Origin: Nakamurella sp. A5-74 | GTDB taxonomy: Bacteria; Actinomycetota; Actinomycetes; Mycobacteriales; Nakamurellaceae | Length of the DNA: 64,000 nucleotides | Direction: 5' to 3' | Assembly: GCF_040438885.1 (NCBI RefSeq) | Contig: NZ_CP159218.1 | Coordinates: forward strand, 3,844,001 to 3,908,000 | Shown: positions 1-8,642 of the stretch, one piece after another | Layout of the letters: every line of letters starts with the position of its first letter | How positions within the stretch are numbered: the stretch's first letter is position 1 | The notes under the pieces: model-generated | Told to the model about the DNA's origin: nothing | Database searches by the model: none | What the model saw: only the letters and a program-made list of their open reading frames with translations | Program-made: the position numbers and the translations under genes

Positions 1-191
1 AGCCGCGAGTGGATCAGCACGCCGGCGATCACCAGGACGATGGTCAGCAGCGCCAGGGTGGCCACCGTGACGCGCCGCCGCAGCGAACCGGTCCGCACCG
101 GTTGGTTCTGCTCGACAAGGCGATCCGGTTGTGCTCCAGCAGGTATCGGCGAGAGCGGAACCATGGCTGGATCCTGGGGAGCCGTTGTCAT
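1..191 (-). CDS. Sensor histidine kinase, N-terminal fragment (cut by window edge)
   Basis: Only the first 63 or so codons are inside the window. The peptide starts MTTAPQDPAMVPLSPIPAG, has a basic stretch (RTGSLRRRVT) and then a hydrophobic segment (VATLALLTIVLVIAGVLI), which fits a cytoplasmic N-tail followed by the first membrane helix of a two-component sensor kinase. The ATG at 189-191 overlaps the TGA of the response regulator gene as ATGA, the usual translational coupling of regulator and kinase. Calling it a kinase rests on this position and the membrane helix; no HisKA or ATPase domain is visible because the rest lies outside the window. Confidence 0.7.
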   Translation of the reverse strand, partial: MTTAPQDPAMVPLSPIPAGAQPDRLVEQNQPVRTGSLRRRVTVATLALLTIVLVIAGVLIHSR

Positions 192-954
192 GAGGTGGTC
201 CCGTCGGCCGGGTCTGTGCGTGGTTCGCCGATCCGGTACCCGACCCCCCGCACGGTATGGATGAGCCGCGGCCCGTGCGCCTCGATCTTGCGTCTCAGGG
301 CCGAGACGAAGGCCTCGACCAGGTTCGGGTCGTAGGCGTCATAGCCCCAGACCTGGGAGAGGATCTGCGCTTTCGACAACACCCGCCCGGGATGCCTGGC
401 CAGGAACGCGAGCAGCCGGAATTCGGTCGCGGTCAGCGACAGGAACGACCCGGCTCTGGAGGCCTCGCCGGTGTTCTCGTCGACGACGAGGTCGGAGATC
501 TGTACCACCGGCTCCCGCAGATGCCCGGCACGCCGCAACACGGCCCGGATCCTGGCCAGCAGCTCCGCCATCACGAAGGGCTTCACCAGGTAGTCGTCGG
601 CACCGGAATCGAAGCCGTGCAGGCGATCGGCGACGTCGTCGCGGGCCGTGAGGAGACGACCGCGCACTCCGAGATGGACCGCAGACGGTGGGCGAGCCGG
701 AATCCGTCGACGCCGGGCACCATCACGTCCAGCACGGCCAACTCCGGCCGGAAGTCACCGGCGATCTCGTCGAGGTCGGTGCCGTCGGGTCGGGCATCCA
801 CCCGGTATCCCGCCCCGCTCAAGCCTGCCTCCAGGGCCGCCCGCAACGTGTCGTCGTCCTCGATCACGAGTACCCGCACCGCGTCGGGTCGGATGTCCGA
901 TCGCTCGCCGGCACGCGCACCCGTGGCTGCTGGGCCGAGGCCTGTCCCTGTCAT
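188..954 (-). pseudogene. OmpR/PhoB-type response regulator with an apparent one-base frameshift
   Basis: Read as one protein (about 255 aa) this is a complete OmpR-type regulator. The receiver domain starts RVLVIEDDDTL, carries the phospho-acceptor in AVLDVMVPGVDG, and continues LTARDDVADRLHGFDSGADDYLVKPF. A winged-helix DNA-binding domain follows, ending ALRRKIEAHGPRLIHTVRGVGYRIGEP. The two halves lie in different frames: the upstream frame reads SECAVVSSRPATTSP, the downstream frame reads LTARDDV. One missing base near position 650, inside the phrase that is normally VVFLTARDD, explains this. It is either a real inactivating deletion or a sequence error. Start taken at the ATG at 952-954. 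The gene overlaps the kinase by ATGA, so they form one operon. Confidence 0.75.
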
Positions 955-1116
955 GACATCGAGCCTGCTCCGGTTTCCTGAAAGTCGGTTGAAGACCACG
1001 CGGGATGGCCGCTCATTCAGCCCATCTTCAGCTTCGGCGCCGACGGTGGTCATCAGTGGACCAGAGCGGTCCGCGGGCCACCGGATGATCGGTGCCCGAG
1101 TACGAGAGGACACATC

Positions 1117-1932
1117 GTGACCGAGAACCACCAGCACGGCAACCGCACCAACTCCTGGGCCGACCACGCCGCGGAGCGGACCGGCAGCAGTCAGGCCCCC
1201 GCGCGGTCCAACGGTGGCCGCCGCAGGATCATCATCGGCGCAGCGGCACTGCTCGCCGTCGGCGGCGTGGCCGGTGGAACCGCGCTGGCCAACGCCGGCA
1301 CCCCCGCCGCGCACAGTGCGGTCGCCGGCTACCAGGCCGGACCGGCCGTCGACCCCAGCGAGACGGCGGCCGCGCCGAGCACCTCGTCCGACAGTGACTC
1401 GGGCTCCATCGGGACCAGCGATGCCGGCACAGCTCCGGCCCCGCAGGACGGCGATGCGTCGATGCCTACGCCGCCGAAGCACGCACCTCACCTGGACGGC
1501 ACCGTCACCGGGACTGCAGACGGCGCGATCACCATCAAGGACCGCGAGGGCTTCACCCGCGTGATCAACGTGAGCGAATCGACCAAGTTCACCGACGACC
1601 TCACCGCGACCCCAGCGGGCGGCTCCGAGATCCACGCGATCGGCACGGTCAACGCCGACGGCATCTCGTTGGATGCCACCGAGGTCGGCGCTCGGCCGAC
1701 CCCGCCGGCCGGTGGCCCCGGAGCTGACGGCAAGGGCCGTGACGGCAAGGGGCCCGGCGCCGCCAAGGGCCAGGGTGGCGCCAAGGGCCAGGGTGGCGCC
1801 AAGGGGCCGGGTGGCGCCAAGGGGCCGGGTGCGGATGCTCCGAAGGCGCCGACCGGTACCGATGCACCGGCTGCACCCAACGATGCACCCGCTCCGTCGA
1901 CCGAGTCGTCGGCACCGACCACTACCGGGTGA
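1117..1932 (+). CDS. Membrane-anchored or secreted DUF5666-like protein with Gly/Lys-rich repeats
   Basis: Predicted 271 aa from GTG at 1117, preceded by GAGAGGA at a suitable distance. Residues about 1-35 are polar and Arg-rich, then IIIGAAALLAVGGVAGGTALA forms one hydrophobic helix, so most of the protein should be outside the membrane. Residues about 125-190 (LDGTVTGTADGAITIKDREG ... AIGTVNADGISLDATEVG) resemble the small beta-barrel DUF5666 fold. The C-terminal part has repeats of the type AKGQGG/AKGPGG and then an Ala/Pro/Thr-rich tail, typical of a wall-spanning linker. It is divergent from the two-component system, and in actinobacteria such proteins are often targets of the neighbouring system; that link is inference. 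No enzymatic motif seen. Confidence 0.7.
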   Translation: MTENHQHGNRTNSWADHAAERTGSSQAPARSNGGRRRIIIGAAALLAVGGVAGGTALANAGTPAAHSAVAGYQAGPAVDPSETAAAPSTSSDSDSGSIGTSDAGTAPAPQDGDASMPTPPKHAPHLDGTVTGTADGAITIKDREGFTRVINVSESTKFTDDLTATPAGGSEIHAIGTVNADGISLDATEVGARPTPPAGGPGADGKGRDGKGPGAAKGQGGAKGQGGAKGPGGAKGPGADAPKAPTGTDAPAAPNDAPAPSTESSAPTTTG

Positions 1933-1990
1933 TCTTCCGGCGGTGAGCGCACCAGCCCGGTCACGGATCGGGCCGGCGGAGCGATACCGA

Positions 1991-2028
1991 AGTGACGGGT
2001 GTTCCGGTGGGCCGGAGCACCCGTCACT
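1991..2028. terminator. Hairpin between convergent genes
   Basis: An inverted repeat with outer arms AGTGACGGGTG and CACCCGTCACT (11 bp), a two-base internal mismatch, inner CCGG/CCGG pairing and a four-base loop. It sits about 60 bp after the stop of the DUF5666-like gene and about 125 bp after the stop of the convergent glycosidase gene, so it can serve as a bidirectional terminator. There is no strong T tract, as is common in high-GC actinobacteria. Confidence 0.55.
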
Positions 2029-2154
2029 CGCGCCTGCGTCGCTCTACTTTCGGGTAGTGAACGCAACGAACTGGTCTCCAGCGATCGAGACCCGGCCGTT
2101 CACGGCCCGACATCGTCGCTCCAGACCGTTCGTTGCGTGACCGGTCGACACCGA

Positions 2155-4224
2155 TCAGGTGACGACCAGCAGGAACCCGCCCGCCGGCACCGGAAGCCTG
2201 TTCCGACCCGATTTCAGCCGCAGCTCCCGGACCGTCCGGCCGTCCTTGTCGCAGACCCAGGCGCGGCCGGAGCGCTGCACCGTGAGCTGCTTGGTCCGTG
2301 ACTGCGGAGCCTTGGAACTGATCAACCAGACCTGCCGGCCGTCTCCGGTGGCAGTGAGGGTGGCCAGCTCCGGCATGACCTGCAGAGCGTCCACCCGACC
2401 GGTCCCACGGGCACCGGTGAACACCACGCTGCGGGCGCTGCCGCCGACCGTGCCCAGCAACTCGACCGGCAACAGCTCGTCGGGTGACGGCGCGGTGCCC
2501 TGGGCGCCGGTGCCGAAGTCGACGGTGCCCAGGCTGCGGGAACCGGCGCTCGCCCTGGCTCGGCCGTCGCTCCCGGCGGTCCTGGCGATCACCGGCTGCA
2601 CCAGCCGGTCCTGATCGGATGCAGGCAGGGTGAACGTGATGGTTCCGCCCGCGCCGAGCTCGACGGCGGAGCCGCTCCAGAGTGATTCGCCGGTCCACGC
2701 GGACACGGGGGTGAAGACCCGCGCCGCGCCCGCCAGCGTGGCAGACTCGGCCTCCAGCACCTGCAGGCCATCGGTCCTCGAGTTCCCGGCCGCGGCCCGG
2801 GCCAACGCTGCCAGCTCGGGATGGGCGTCGAGCACCTGCATGCTCAGCACCCCGTGGATGGTGGACTCGGCGCCGCCGTTGCGGTTGACGGTGCCATCGG
2901 GTGCCACCCCGTCTGCGGTCCAACCGGTCTGCGGGTCGTAGACCGGCGTTCCGGCGGCGTTCGCGCCGAAGTACCACGCTGCCGCGAGGCCCCCGAGTGC
3001 GCTGATGGCAGGCCGTCGGGTGGCCTCACCGACCCTCACGCAGGCCTGGAGTCGGGCGTCGACGCCGTAGGCGATGATCACCTTGTCGCCCGGGGTCGGC
3101 AGGAGTCCGTTCACCGGTCCGGTGGAGGTGAGCAGGTGCGCGGTGAAGCCGGCAGTGTCGCCGACGGCCGCCGGCAGCAACGCCCTGTCCTTCAGCGCAC
3201 TCGATGCCGCCGCGAGCGCCGATGACATCTGCGATCCCCAAGCGTGCCAGTCGGATCGGGACAGCGCCCAGGGCAGTACCGCACGGAACGGCCAACGGGT
3301 GGTCGTGCCGTCTGCCATCTCGGCGACACCGCGGGCGAACTTCTCGAGCGCGGTGGCCGCCCGACGGGCGTGCGGCCCGTCGGCGCGGACGTATGCCGCC
3401 AGCCCCAGCATGGCCTCGGAGGTCGCGTCCGCACCGTCGACGATCAACCAGTCGGGGACCTTGGTCCCGTGGATCAGCTGATATTTCCCGTACCGCACGA
3501 GGACATCTCGCTCGAGCGCCGTCAGCGTCAGTGCGACCCGGTCCGACAGGAACTTCGCAAAGTGCGCATCGTGCCGCCGGAAGGCCGCGTAGCCCTCTCC
3601 ATAGGCCCAGAGGGTGCGCGCCGTCCAGTAGCTGACGGCACTGTCGGCCGGGTTGGGATCATCCGGCGGAGTGGGTTCGCGGTTGAAGGAACCGTCCGGC
3701 TGCATCCACAGGATGCCGTTGCCGGCTGAGGGTCCGGTCAACGTCTGGAAGTAGGCGACGCCCCGAAGCTGTTGGTAGGCCTGCTCTCTCGAGTGGCGCG
3801 AGCCGGTCGCCTGCCACTCACGGAGGTAGCAGACGGCGGCGCGGGTCATGTCGTCGCTGTCGTAGGCGCCCTGTCCCCAGGTGTCGGTGGCAGCGTCGTA
3901 CGGGCCGCCGCCCACCCGGCGGAAACCCCCGCCGTCCACTGCGTCCGCGTAGACCCAGATCACCCCGACCCGGGGATCGCTGTCGAGCCGGTAGCTGCTG
4001 TGGGCCGCCGTTGCCGTCACCGCGACCCGATCGGTGAGGAAGTCCAGGTGCGCCAGGTTGGTCAGCCGTTTCCGACCGGATTTCCGGCCACCGGTGGACA
4101 CCGTGCCGGCCGGTGCGGCGGCGGCGGTACCCGCGAGGGTTGCGGTGGCGGCGAGCACGCCGCCTGCGGCGATCACAGCCCGCCGGGACAGTGCTGCTGA
4201 TGAAGAGTGCGGTGACGACGTCAT
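2155..4224 (-). CDS. Secreted alpha/alpha-toroid glycosidase-like protein with C-terminal carbohydrate-binding-like domain
   Basis: 689 aa from ATG at 4224, preceded by GGAGG. The N-terminus SRRAVIAAGGVLAATATLAGTAAAA is a twin-arginine-type signal peptide, so the enzyme is probably exported folded. Residues about 50-470 look like a six-hairpin (alpha/alpha) toroid: repeated helical segments with aromatic/acidic motifs such as QGAYDSDDMTRAAVCYLREW, PADSAVSYWTARTLWAYGEG and DGTVNRNGGAESTIHGVLSM. Residues about 485-615 (LQVLEAESATLAGAARVF ... GRVDALQVMPE) look like a beta-sandwich carbohydrate-binding module. It is the last gene of the sugar operon beside the GH130 gene, so it probably trims or debranches the oligosaccharide before import. 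I cannot assign a numbered GH family; the catalytic acids are not certain. Confidence 0.65.
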   Translation of the reverse strand: MTSSPHSSSAALSRRAVIAAGGVLAATATLAGTAAAAPAGTVSTGGRKSGRKRLTNLAHLDFLTDRVAVTATAAHSSYRLDSDPRVGVIWVYADAVDGGGFRRVGGGPYDAATDTWGQGAYDSDDMTRAAVCYLREWQATGSRHSREQAYQQLRGVAYFQTLTGPSAGNGILWMQPDGSFNREPTPPDDPNPADSAVSYWTARTLWAYGEGYAAFRRHDAHFAKFLSDRVALTLTALERDVLVRYGKYQLIHGTKVPDWLIVDGADATSEAMLGLAAYVRADGPHARRAATALEKFARGVAEMADGTTTRWPFRAVLPWALSRSDWHAWGSQMSSALAAASSALKDRALLPAAVGDTAGFTAHLLTSTGPVNGLLPTPGDKVIIAYGVDARLQACVRVGEATRRPAISALGGLAAAWYFGANAAGTPVYDPQTGWTADGVAPDGTVNRNGGAESTIHGVLSMQVLDAHPELAALARAAAGNSRTDGLQVLEAESATLAGAARVFTPVSAWTGESLWSGSAVELGAGGTITFTLPASDQDRLVQPVIARTAGSDGRARASAGSRSLGTVDFGTGAQGTAPSPDELLPVELLGTVGGSARSVVFTGARGTGRVDALQVMPELATLTATGDGRQVWLISSKAPQSRTKQLTVQRSGRAWVCDKDGRTVRELRLKSGRNRLPVPAGGFLLVVT

Positions 4225-4283
4225 TGTCTCAGGCCTCCGGGTCGGGAATGGTGGACGTGCGGCGGGCTGCGGGAGCGGCCGCC

Positions 4284-5366
4284 TCAGGCATCGGTGCGGA
4301 CGAGCTCGGCGACGCCGATCTTGGAGTCGGCCATGCCGTAGAAGACGAAGGTGCGCGCGCCGATGGTCTCGATGGCCGTGGGGAACACGACGTTCGGGAC
4401 GATGCCGTCCTTCTCGTCCGCCGTCTCCGGCGACAACAGTGGTTCTTCCGACCGGGCGAGCACCCGCGTCGGGTCGTCCCCGTCCAACAGCAGGGCGCCG
4501 GCCGCGTAGTTGACCTTCGGCTGCTGGTCGGTGCCCTCGATCAGCTCACCGGTCACCCCGTGGTGGATCACCAGCCAGCCTTCGGGGACCCTGATGGGTG
4601 CCGGTCCGGCACCGATCTTGAGGGCCTCGAACTCCTTCTCGGGCATCGCGAGTACCCGATGACCCCCGAGCGAGGTGAGCGCTCGGATGTCATCGCGGAC
4701 TGCTGCGGCCGGGACGAAGCTGATCCAGATGCCGGGCCGGGGATCGGTGATCCCGGCGGGCAGCGGTTCACCGGCGCCCGGGGCGATCCAGCTCAGGTCC
4801 CACATCGGACGGTGCAGGACGGCGAAAGACTCGACACCGTCCGGCCCGGTGACCGTGTCCGGGAACACCAGTACGTCCTTGTTCGGGTACAGGTTCAGAT
4901 CTGTGTCGAGATCGTCCTGGTAGTGGAAGTGCAGAGGGCCCAGGCGTTTCCAGCTGCGTAGATCCTCCGACACGGCCAGCGCGGCCCGCGGACCGAGCGG
5001 GCCGTAGGCCACGTAGGTCATGACGTGCACGCCGAGTTCGGCCAGGTAGGTCGTGCGCGGGTCTTCGACCCCGCTGTGGTCGGCACCACGTTCCCAGCCG
5101 CGGTCCGGTTCCAGCACCACCCCTTCGCGTTCCACCCCGACCGGCACGCCGTCCTCGATGATCAGCTTCGCCAGCCCGACTCGGGAGATGTTCCCGTCGG
5201 ACACCAGCCGCGGGAGCAGGTACAGCGTGCCGTCGGGAGCGCGGCCGGATGCGGGGTTGAGCACTCCCTCCGCCTCCAGCGGATTGCCGGGTTCCGGCGT
5301 CATGACGATCCCGATGCGTTGCAGCACATAGGGAATTGTGGAAGTGACGGCCGAACTGGGGGTCAT
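4284..5366 (-). CDS. Glycoside hydrolase/phosphorylase family GH130 (beta-mannoside phosphorylase type)
   Basis: About 360 aa. GH130 enzymes mostly phosphorolyse beta-mannosides, releasing mannose 1-phosphate. Family signatures visible are NPASGRAPDGTLYLLPRL near the start, GVEDPRTTYL (the conserved Glu-Asp-Pro-Arg motif), LHRPMWD, and the C-terminal HHGV ... NYAAGALLLD ... PLLSP block of the five-blade propeller. There is no signal peptide, consistent with cytosolic action on imported sugar. Two in-frame ATGs are possible: 5372 overlaps the permease stop as ATGA, but AAAGGA lies 5 nt before the ATG at 5366, so the latter is chosen. Whether it is a phosphorylase or one of the few GH130 hydrolases is not decided by what I can see. 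Confidence 0.85.
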   Translation of the reverse strand: MTPSSAVTSTIPYVLQRIGIVMTPEPGNPLEAEGVLNPASGRAPDGTLYLLPRLVSDGNISRVGLAKLIIEDGVPVGVEREGVVLEPDRGWERGADHSGVEDPRTTYLAELGVHVMTYVAYGPLGPRAALAVSEDLRSWKRLGPLHFHYQDDLDTDLNLYPNKDVLVFPDTVTGPDGVESFAVLHRPMWDLSWIAPGAGEPLPAGITDPRPGIWISFVPAAAVRDDIRALTSLGGHRVLAMPEKEFEALKIGAGPAPIRVPEGWLVIHHGVTGELIEGTDQQPKVNYAAGALLLDGDDPTRVLARSEEPLLSPETADEKDGIVPNVVFPTAIETIGARTFVFYGMADSKIGVAELVRTDA

Positions 5367-5368
5367 GG

Positions 5369-6271
5369 TCATCCTTTCACGCCCGATCCGAGATCGGTCG
5401 AGACGAAGTGTCGTTGGAAGGCGATGAACAGCGCGACGGCAGGCGCGGCCAGCACAACCGCTCCGGCGAGGATGGCACCGAAGGGGTTGGCGACGCTGGA
5501 GGCGACGGTGGAGATGTAGTTGGCCAGGGCCACCGCGAGCGGTTGCTTGGCCGGATCCTTGGTGATCAGGAACGGCCAGAGGAACTCGTTCCACGGGCCG
5601 ATGAACGTCAGCAGTACCGCGGTCAACATGGCCGGCCGGACCAGCGGTAGAGCGATCGACCACAACGTGCGGATCTCCCCGGCACCGTCGATGCGAGCCG
5701 CGTCGAAGAGTTCGGCCGGCAACTGCAGGAAGTACTGCCGGAAGATGAACACCGCCGTCGAGTTGATGGCGAACGGCAGGATCATCCCGAGGTAGTTGTC
5801 CGACAGCCCGTAGTCCCGGGCGATCAGCACGTAGAGCGGGATCATCAGCAGCTGGAACGGCACGACCTGCACGAGCAGCAACATGGCGAACACGATGCCG
5901 CGCCCACGGAACTGCAGGCGCGCCAACGCATATCCCACCAGCACTCCGAAGAACAGCGTGCACAGCAGCACCCCGCCGGTGAAGATCCCGGAATTGACGA
6001 GCGCGGTGACCAGGTCGATCCGGTCGTCGATGGCACTGAAGTTGCCCAGCGTCAGGTTGCCCGGGTTCGGGAACGCCCCGCTGACCCCGGAGTTCGGCTC
6101 ACTCTGCAGCGAGCCGACGACCATGTAGTAGAAAGGGAACAGCGAGACGACGGCTGCCACGACCAGCGCGACGGTGCTGAGGATGCCGAGGGCCCGCTTC
6201 GGCGGGCCGACGCCCACCTGGCTCGGGTCCGCGTTCTCCTGTACGGCCGTCTCCTGCACGGTGTCGGTCAT
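5369..6271 (-). CDS. Carbohydrate ABC transporter permease (MalG type)
   Basis: 300 aa inner-membrane protein with about six helices, beginning with LSTVALVVAAVVSLFPFYYM. The cytoplasmic loop DAARIDGAGEIRTLWSIALP is the EAA motif that docks the ATPase, and the C-terminus is LFIAFQRHFVSTDLGSGVKG, typical of MalG-type sugar permeases (ending in a short AVKG/GVKG-like tail). Its ATG overlaps the stop of the first permease as ATGA, and its own stop overlaps the GH130 start region. No ATPase gene is in the operon, so a shared MsiK-type ATPase encoded elsewhere is likely, as known for actinobacterial CUT1 systems. Confidence 0.93.
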   Translation of the reverse strand: MTDTVQETAVQENADPSQVGVGPPKRALGILSTVALVVAAVVSLFPFYYMVVGSLQSEPNSGVSGAFPNPGNLTLGNFSAIDDRIDLVTALVNSGIFTGGVLLCTLFFGVLVGYALARLQFRGRGIVFAMLLLVQVVPFQLLMIPLYVLIARDYGLSDNYLGMILPFAINSTAVFIFRQYFLQLPAELFDAARIDGAGEIRTLWSIALPLVRPAMLTAVLLTFIGPWNEFLWPFLITKDPAKQPLAVALANYISTVASSVANPFGAILAGAVVLAAPAVALFIAFQRHFVSTDLGSGVKG

Positions 6272-7245
6272 CGCTCGCCCCGCTCCGAGATCCACCGGTT
6301 GACGGCGCCGATGATCAGCACGATCACCGTCAGAATCACGCCGATGGCCGCTGCCACATCGGGATTCCCCTGCAGGATTCCCTTCTGGTACATCAGTAGC
6401 ACCGGCGATGTCGACGCGCCGTCCGGCCCACCGCCTCCGGTGAACAGGTACGGCTCGGTGAACAGGTTGGCACCGGTGATCATCGCGAGCAGCACCACCA
6501 GACCGGTGGCCGAGCGGACACCTGGCACGGTGATCGACCAGAACGTCCGCCAGGTCCCTGCCCCGTCGGTCGCGGCGGATTCGTACAGCTCCTTCGGGAT
6601 GTTCTGCAGCGCAGCCAGATACAGCAGGATGAAGAATCCCAACTGCTTCCAGGTGACGAACAGCGCGATCAGCGGCATCGCCCAGGTGCTGTTGACCAAC
6701 CAACTCGGATCCGGGGCCAACGGCCCCAGCACCTTGTTGACCAGGCCGCCGGAGTTGAACAGGTACAGCCACACTCCCACCACCGCAACGCTCGCGGTGA
6801 CGTAAGGGACGTAGAAGGCGACCCGCAGGAACACCCGGCCGCGGATCGCGCGGTTGAGGGCCGCCGCGAGCACCAGCGCGAGGATCACCGTCAGCGGGAC
6901 GTTGATCAGCATGAACACGCCGACGTGCGCGAACGAGGACAGCACGGCCGGATCGCTGAGCACCGCCCGGTAGTTGTCGAAGCCGACGAACGGGTGCGGG
7001 ACGGCGACACCCGGTGCGGTGAAGAAGAAGTCGTGGAAGCTCATCCAGACGGCGAAGCCGAGCGGGATGGCAAACACGACGAGCAGGAAGGCGACGTACG
7101 GCGCGGAGAACAGCAGACCGATCGGCTGCCGTCCGAGCAGCCCGCCCCCGTGGCCACCGCGCCCGGCACGGCCCGGGCGGTGAACGGTTGCCGCCCGGAC
7201 AGCCCGGGTGGAGTCCCCGAGTTCACGAGTCGTGGAGATGGTCAC
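6268..7245 (-). CDS. Carbohydrate ABC transporter permease (MalF type)
   Basis: About 325 aa. After a basic N-terminus, helices begin with LLFSAPYVAFLLVVFAIPLGFAVWMSF, and the EAA docking loop is ESAATDGAGTWRTFWSITVP. The frame is open further upstream, but GTG at 7245 has GAGGGA six bases before it, and an upstream start would lie inside the binding-protein gene; therefore 7245 is chosen. The gene starts 10 bp after the binding-protein stop and is translationally coupled to the second permease. With that permease it forms the CUT1-family channel for the oligosaccharide bound by the lipoprotein encoded upstream. Confidence 0.92.
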   Translation of the reverse strand: MTISTTRELGDSTRAVRAATVHRPGRAGRGGHGGGLLGRQPIGLLFSAPYVAFLLVVFAIPLGFAVWMSFHDFFFTAPGVAVPHPFVGFDNYRAVLSDPAVLSSFAHVGVFMLINVPLTVILALVLAAALNRAIRGRVFLRVAFYVPYVTASVAVVGVWLYLFNSGGLVNKVLGPLAPDPSWLVNSTWAMPLIALFVTWKQLGFFILLYLAALQNIPKELYESAATDGAGTWRTFWSITVPGVRSATGLVVLLAMITGANLFTEPYLFTGGGGPDGASTSPVLLMYQKGILQGNPDVAAAIGVILTVIVLIIGAVNRWISERGER

Positions 7246-7255
7246 GACGGATCCC

Positions 7256-8551
7256 TCAGCTCGACGCAGCGAGCTGGTCGATCTTGGTGGCGGCATCCGT
7301 GAACGTACTCGTGGGATCGGTCTTGCCGAAGATCACCGACGACGTCCAGGCCGCGCGGAAGGTCGTCCAGATCTCGACCGAGTTGGCGACGTTGGGAACC
7401 TCGACGGTGCGGGCCGCCTGGTCGGCGAAGAGCTGGTAGTCGGGGTTGGCCTTTAGGTAGTCCGCATAGGTGGTGGTGAGATCGGTGCGGATCGGCATCT
7501 GACCGGTCAGGTCGAGCAGCTTGCCGTCCTGCTCCTGCGAGGTGGCGAACTTGAGGAACTCCCACGCCGTTCCCTTGGCCTTGCAGGAGGAGTACAGCCC
7601 GACGTTCTTCGCATCGGAGAAGGTGTGCACCTGGTCGGCGGCCATGCCATCCGGCGTCGGCACCGGTACGACGCCCCAGTCGACCTTGCCCTTGTAGGTC
7701 GAGATCGCCCACGGGCCGACGGTGGACATCGCGGCCTTGCCCTCGGCGAACGAATCGCCCTGGTACACCTCGGTTCCGGCCAACTTGTCGGCGTAGAGCT
7801 GCTTCCAGAAGTTGATCACCTTCATGCCTTCGGCCGAGGTGAAGCCGGACTTGCCGTCCACCACGAGCTGCTTGCCGCCGGTGGCGGCCGCGTACATCGG
7901 GTAGAAGTCGAACCACGGCTGGTAGAAGTCGGCACTGGGCGAGGGATAGATCGCGTACTGCGCGGCCTTGGACGCGACGATCTTCTTCGACGTCGCCAGG
8001 AACTCGGCATACGTCGCGAGCGGCGGCTTCTTCGTGTCGATACCGGCCTTCGCGAAGATCTTCTTGTTGAAGAAGATCATCACCGGGTTCGACTTCCAGG
8101 GCAGCTGGTAGTAGTGCCCGTCCGCGCTCTGGTACTGCTTGGCGACATCGGTCCCCGAGCGACTCTCGATGTAGCTCGCGCCGTCGGCGAACGTGTTGAG
8201 ATCGACCAGGCCGCCCTGCTTCTGGAACCCGGACACTGCGGCCGGTGCCGTGTTGAAGATCAGGCAGGGGGTGGTGCCCGCGGTGATGGCGGCGCCGATG
8301 GTCTCCTCGGACGACTTGCCTGCCGGGATCTCGTTCCCGGTCACCTGCTGGTCCGCGTGCGCCGCGTTCCAGCCGGCGATCGCCTGCTTCGCCCACTCGA
8401 TCTCGGCGGCGTTGTTGGAGTACCAGACCGTGATCGGCCCGGTGGTGGTGCCTGCGGCGGTAGATCCTCCTGAAGAGGATCCACATGCTGCCAACAGCAG
8501 TGATCCTGCAACCGCTGCGGCAGCGAGGATCCGGGGGTGACGGATGGTCAT
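7256..8551 (-). CDS. Sugar ABC transporter substrate-binding lipoprotein
   Basis: 431 aa. The N-terminus MTIRHPRILAAAAVAGSLLLAAC is a lipoprotein signal with lipobox LAAC and lipidated Cys23. The mature part follows the family 1 binding-protein pattern: ITVWYSNNAAEIEWAKQAI at the start, FNTAPAAVSGFQKQGGLVDL, GHYYQLPWKSNPVMIFFNKKIFAKAG, and the central FAEGKAAMSTVGPWAI motif. AGGAG lies seven bases before the ATG at 8551. It is the second gene of the LacI-controlled operon and should set the specificity of the transporter. The ligand cannot be read from the sequence; the neighbouring GH130 gene suggests a mannose-containing oligosaccharide. Confidence 0.92.
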   Translation of the reverse strand: MTIRHPRILAAAAVAGSLLLAACGSSSGGSTAAGTTTGPITVWYSNNAAEIEWAKQAIAGWNAAHADQQVTGNEIPAGKSSEETIGAAITAGTTPCLIFNTAPAAVSGFQKQGGLVDLNTFADGASYIESRSGTDVAKQYQSADGHYYQLPWKSNPVMIFFNKKIFAKAGIDTKKPPLATYAEFLATSKKIVASKAAQYAIYPSPSADFYQPWFDFYPMYAAATGGKQLVVDGKSGFTSAEGMKVINFWKQLYADKLAGTEVYQGDSFAEGKAAMSTVGPWAISTYKGKVDWGVVPVPTPDGMAADQVHTFSDAKNVGLYSSCKAKGTAWEFLKFATSQEQDGKLLDLTGQMPIRTDLTTTYADYLKANPDYQLFADQAARTVEVPNVANSVEIWTTFRAAWTSSVIFGKTDPTSTFTDAATKIDQLAASS

Positions 8552-8642
8552 CGTTGACTCCTGTCTCGTGGTGGTGGTGCGTGGGTGGCTCAGGTGTTGG
8601 TCGGTGGTCGGTCGGTGACGGTCGGCGGTCGGTGGGTGCTGA

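Noticed and set aside
583-1635. 350-codon minus-strand frame read as one protein
   Set aside because: Only its last third is real (the receiver half of the response regulator); the rest is antisense to the DUF5666-like gene.
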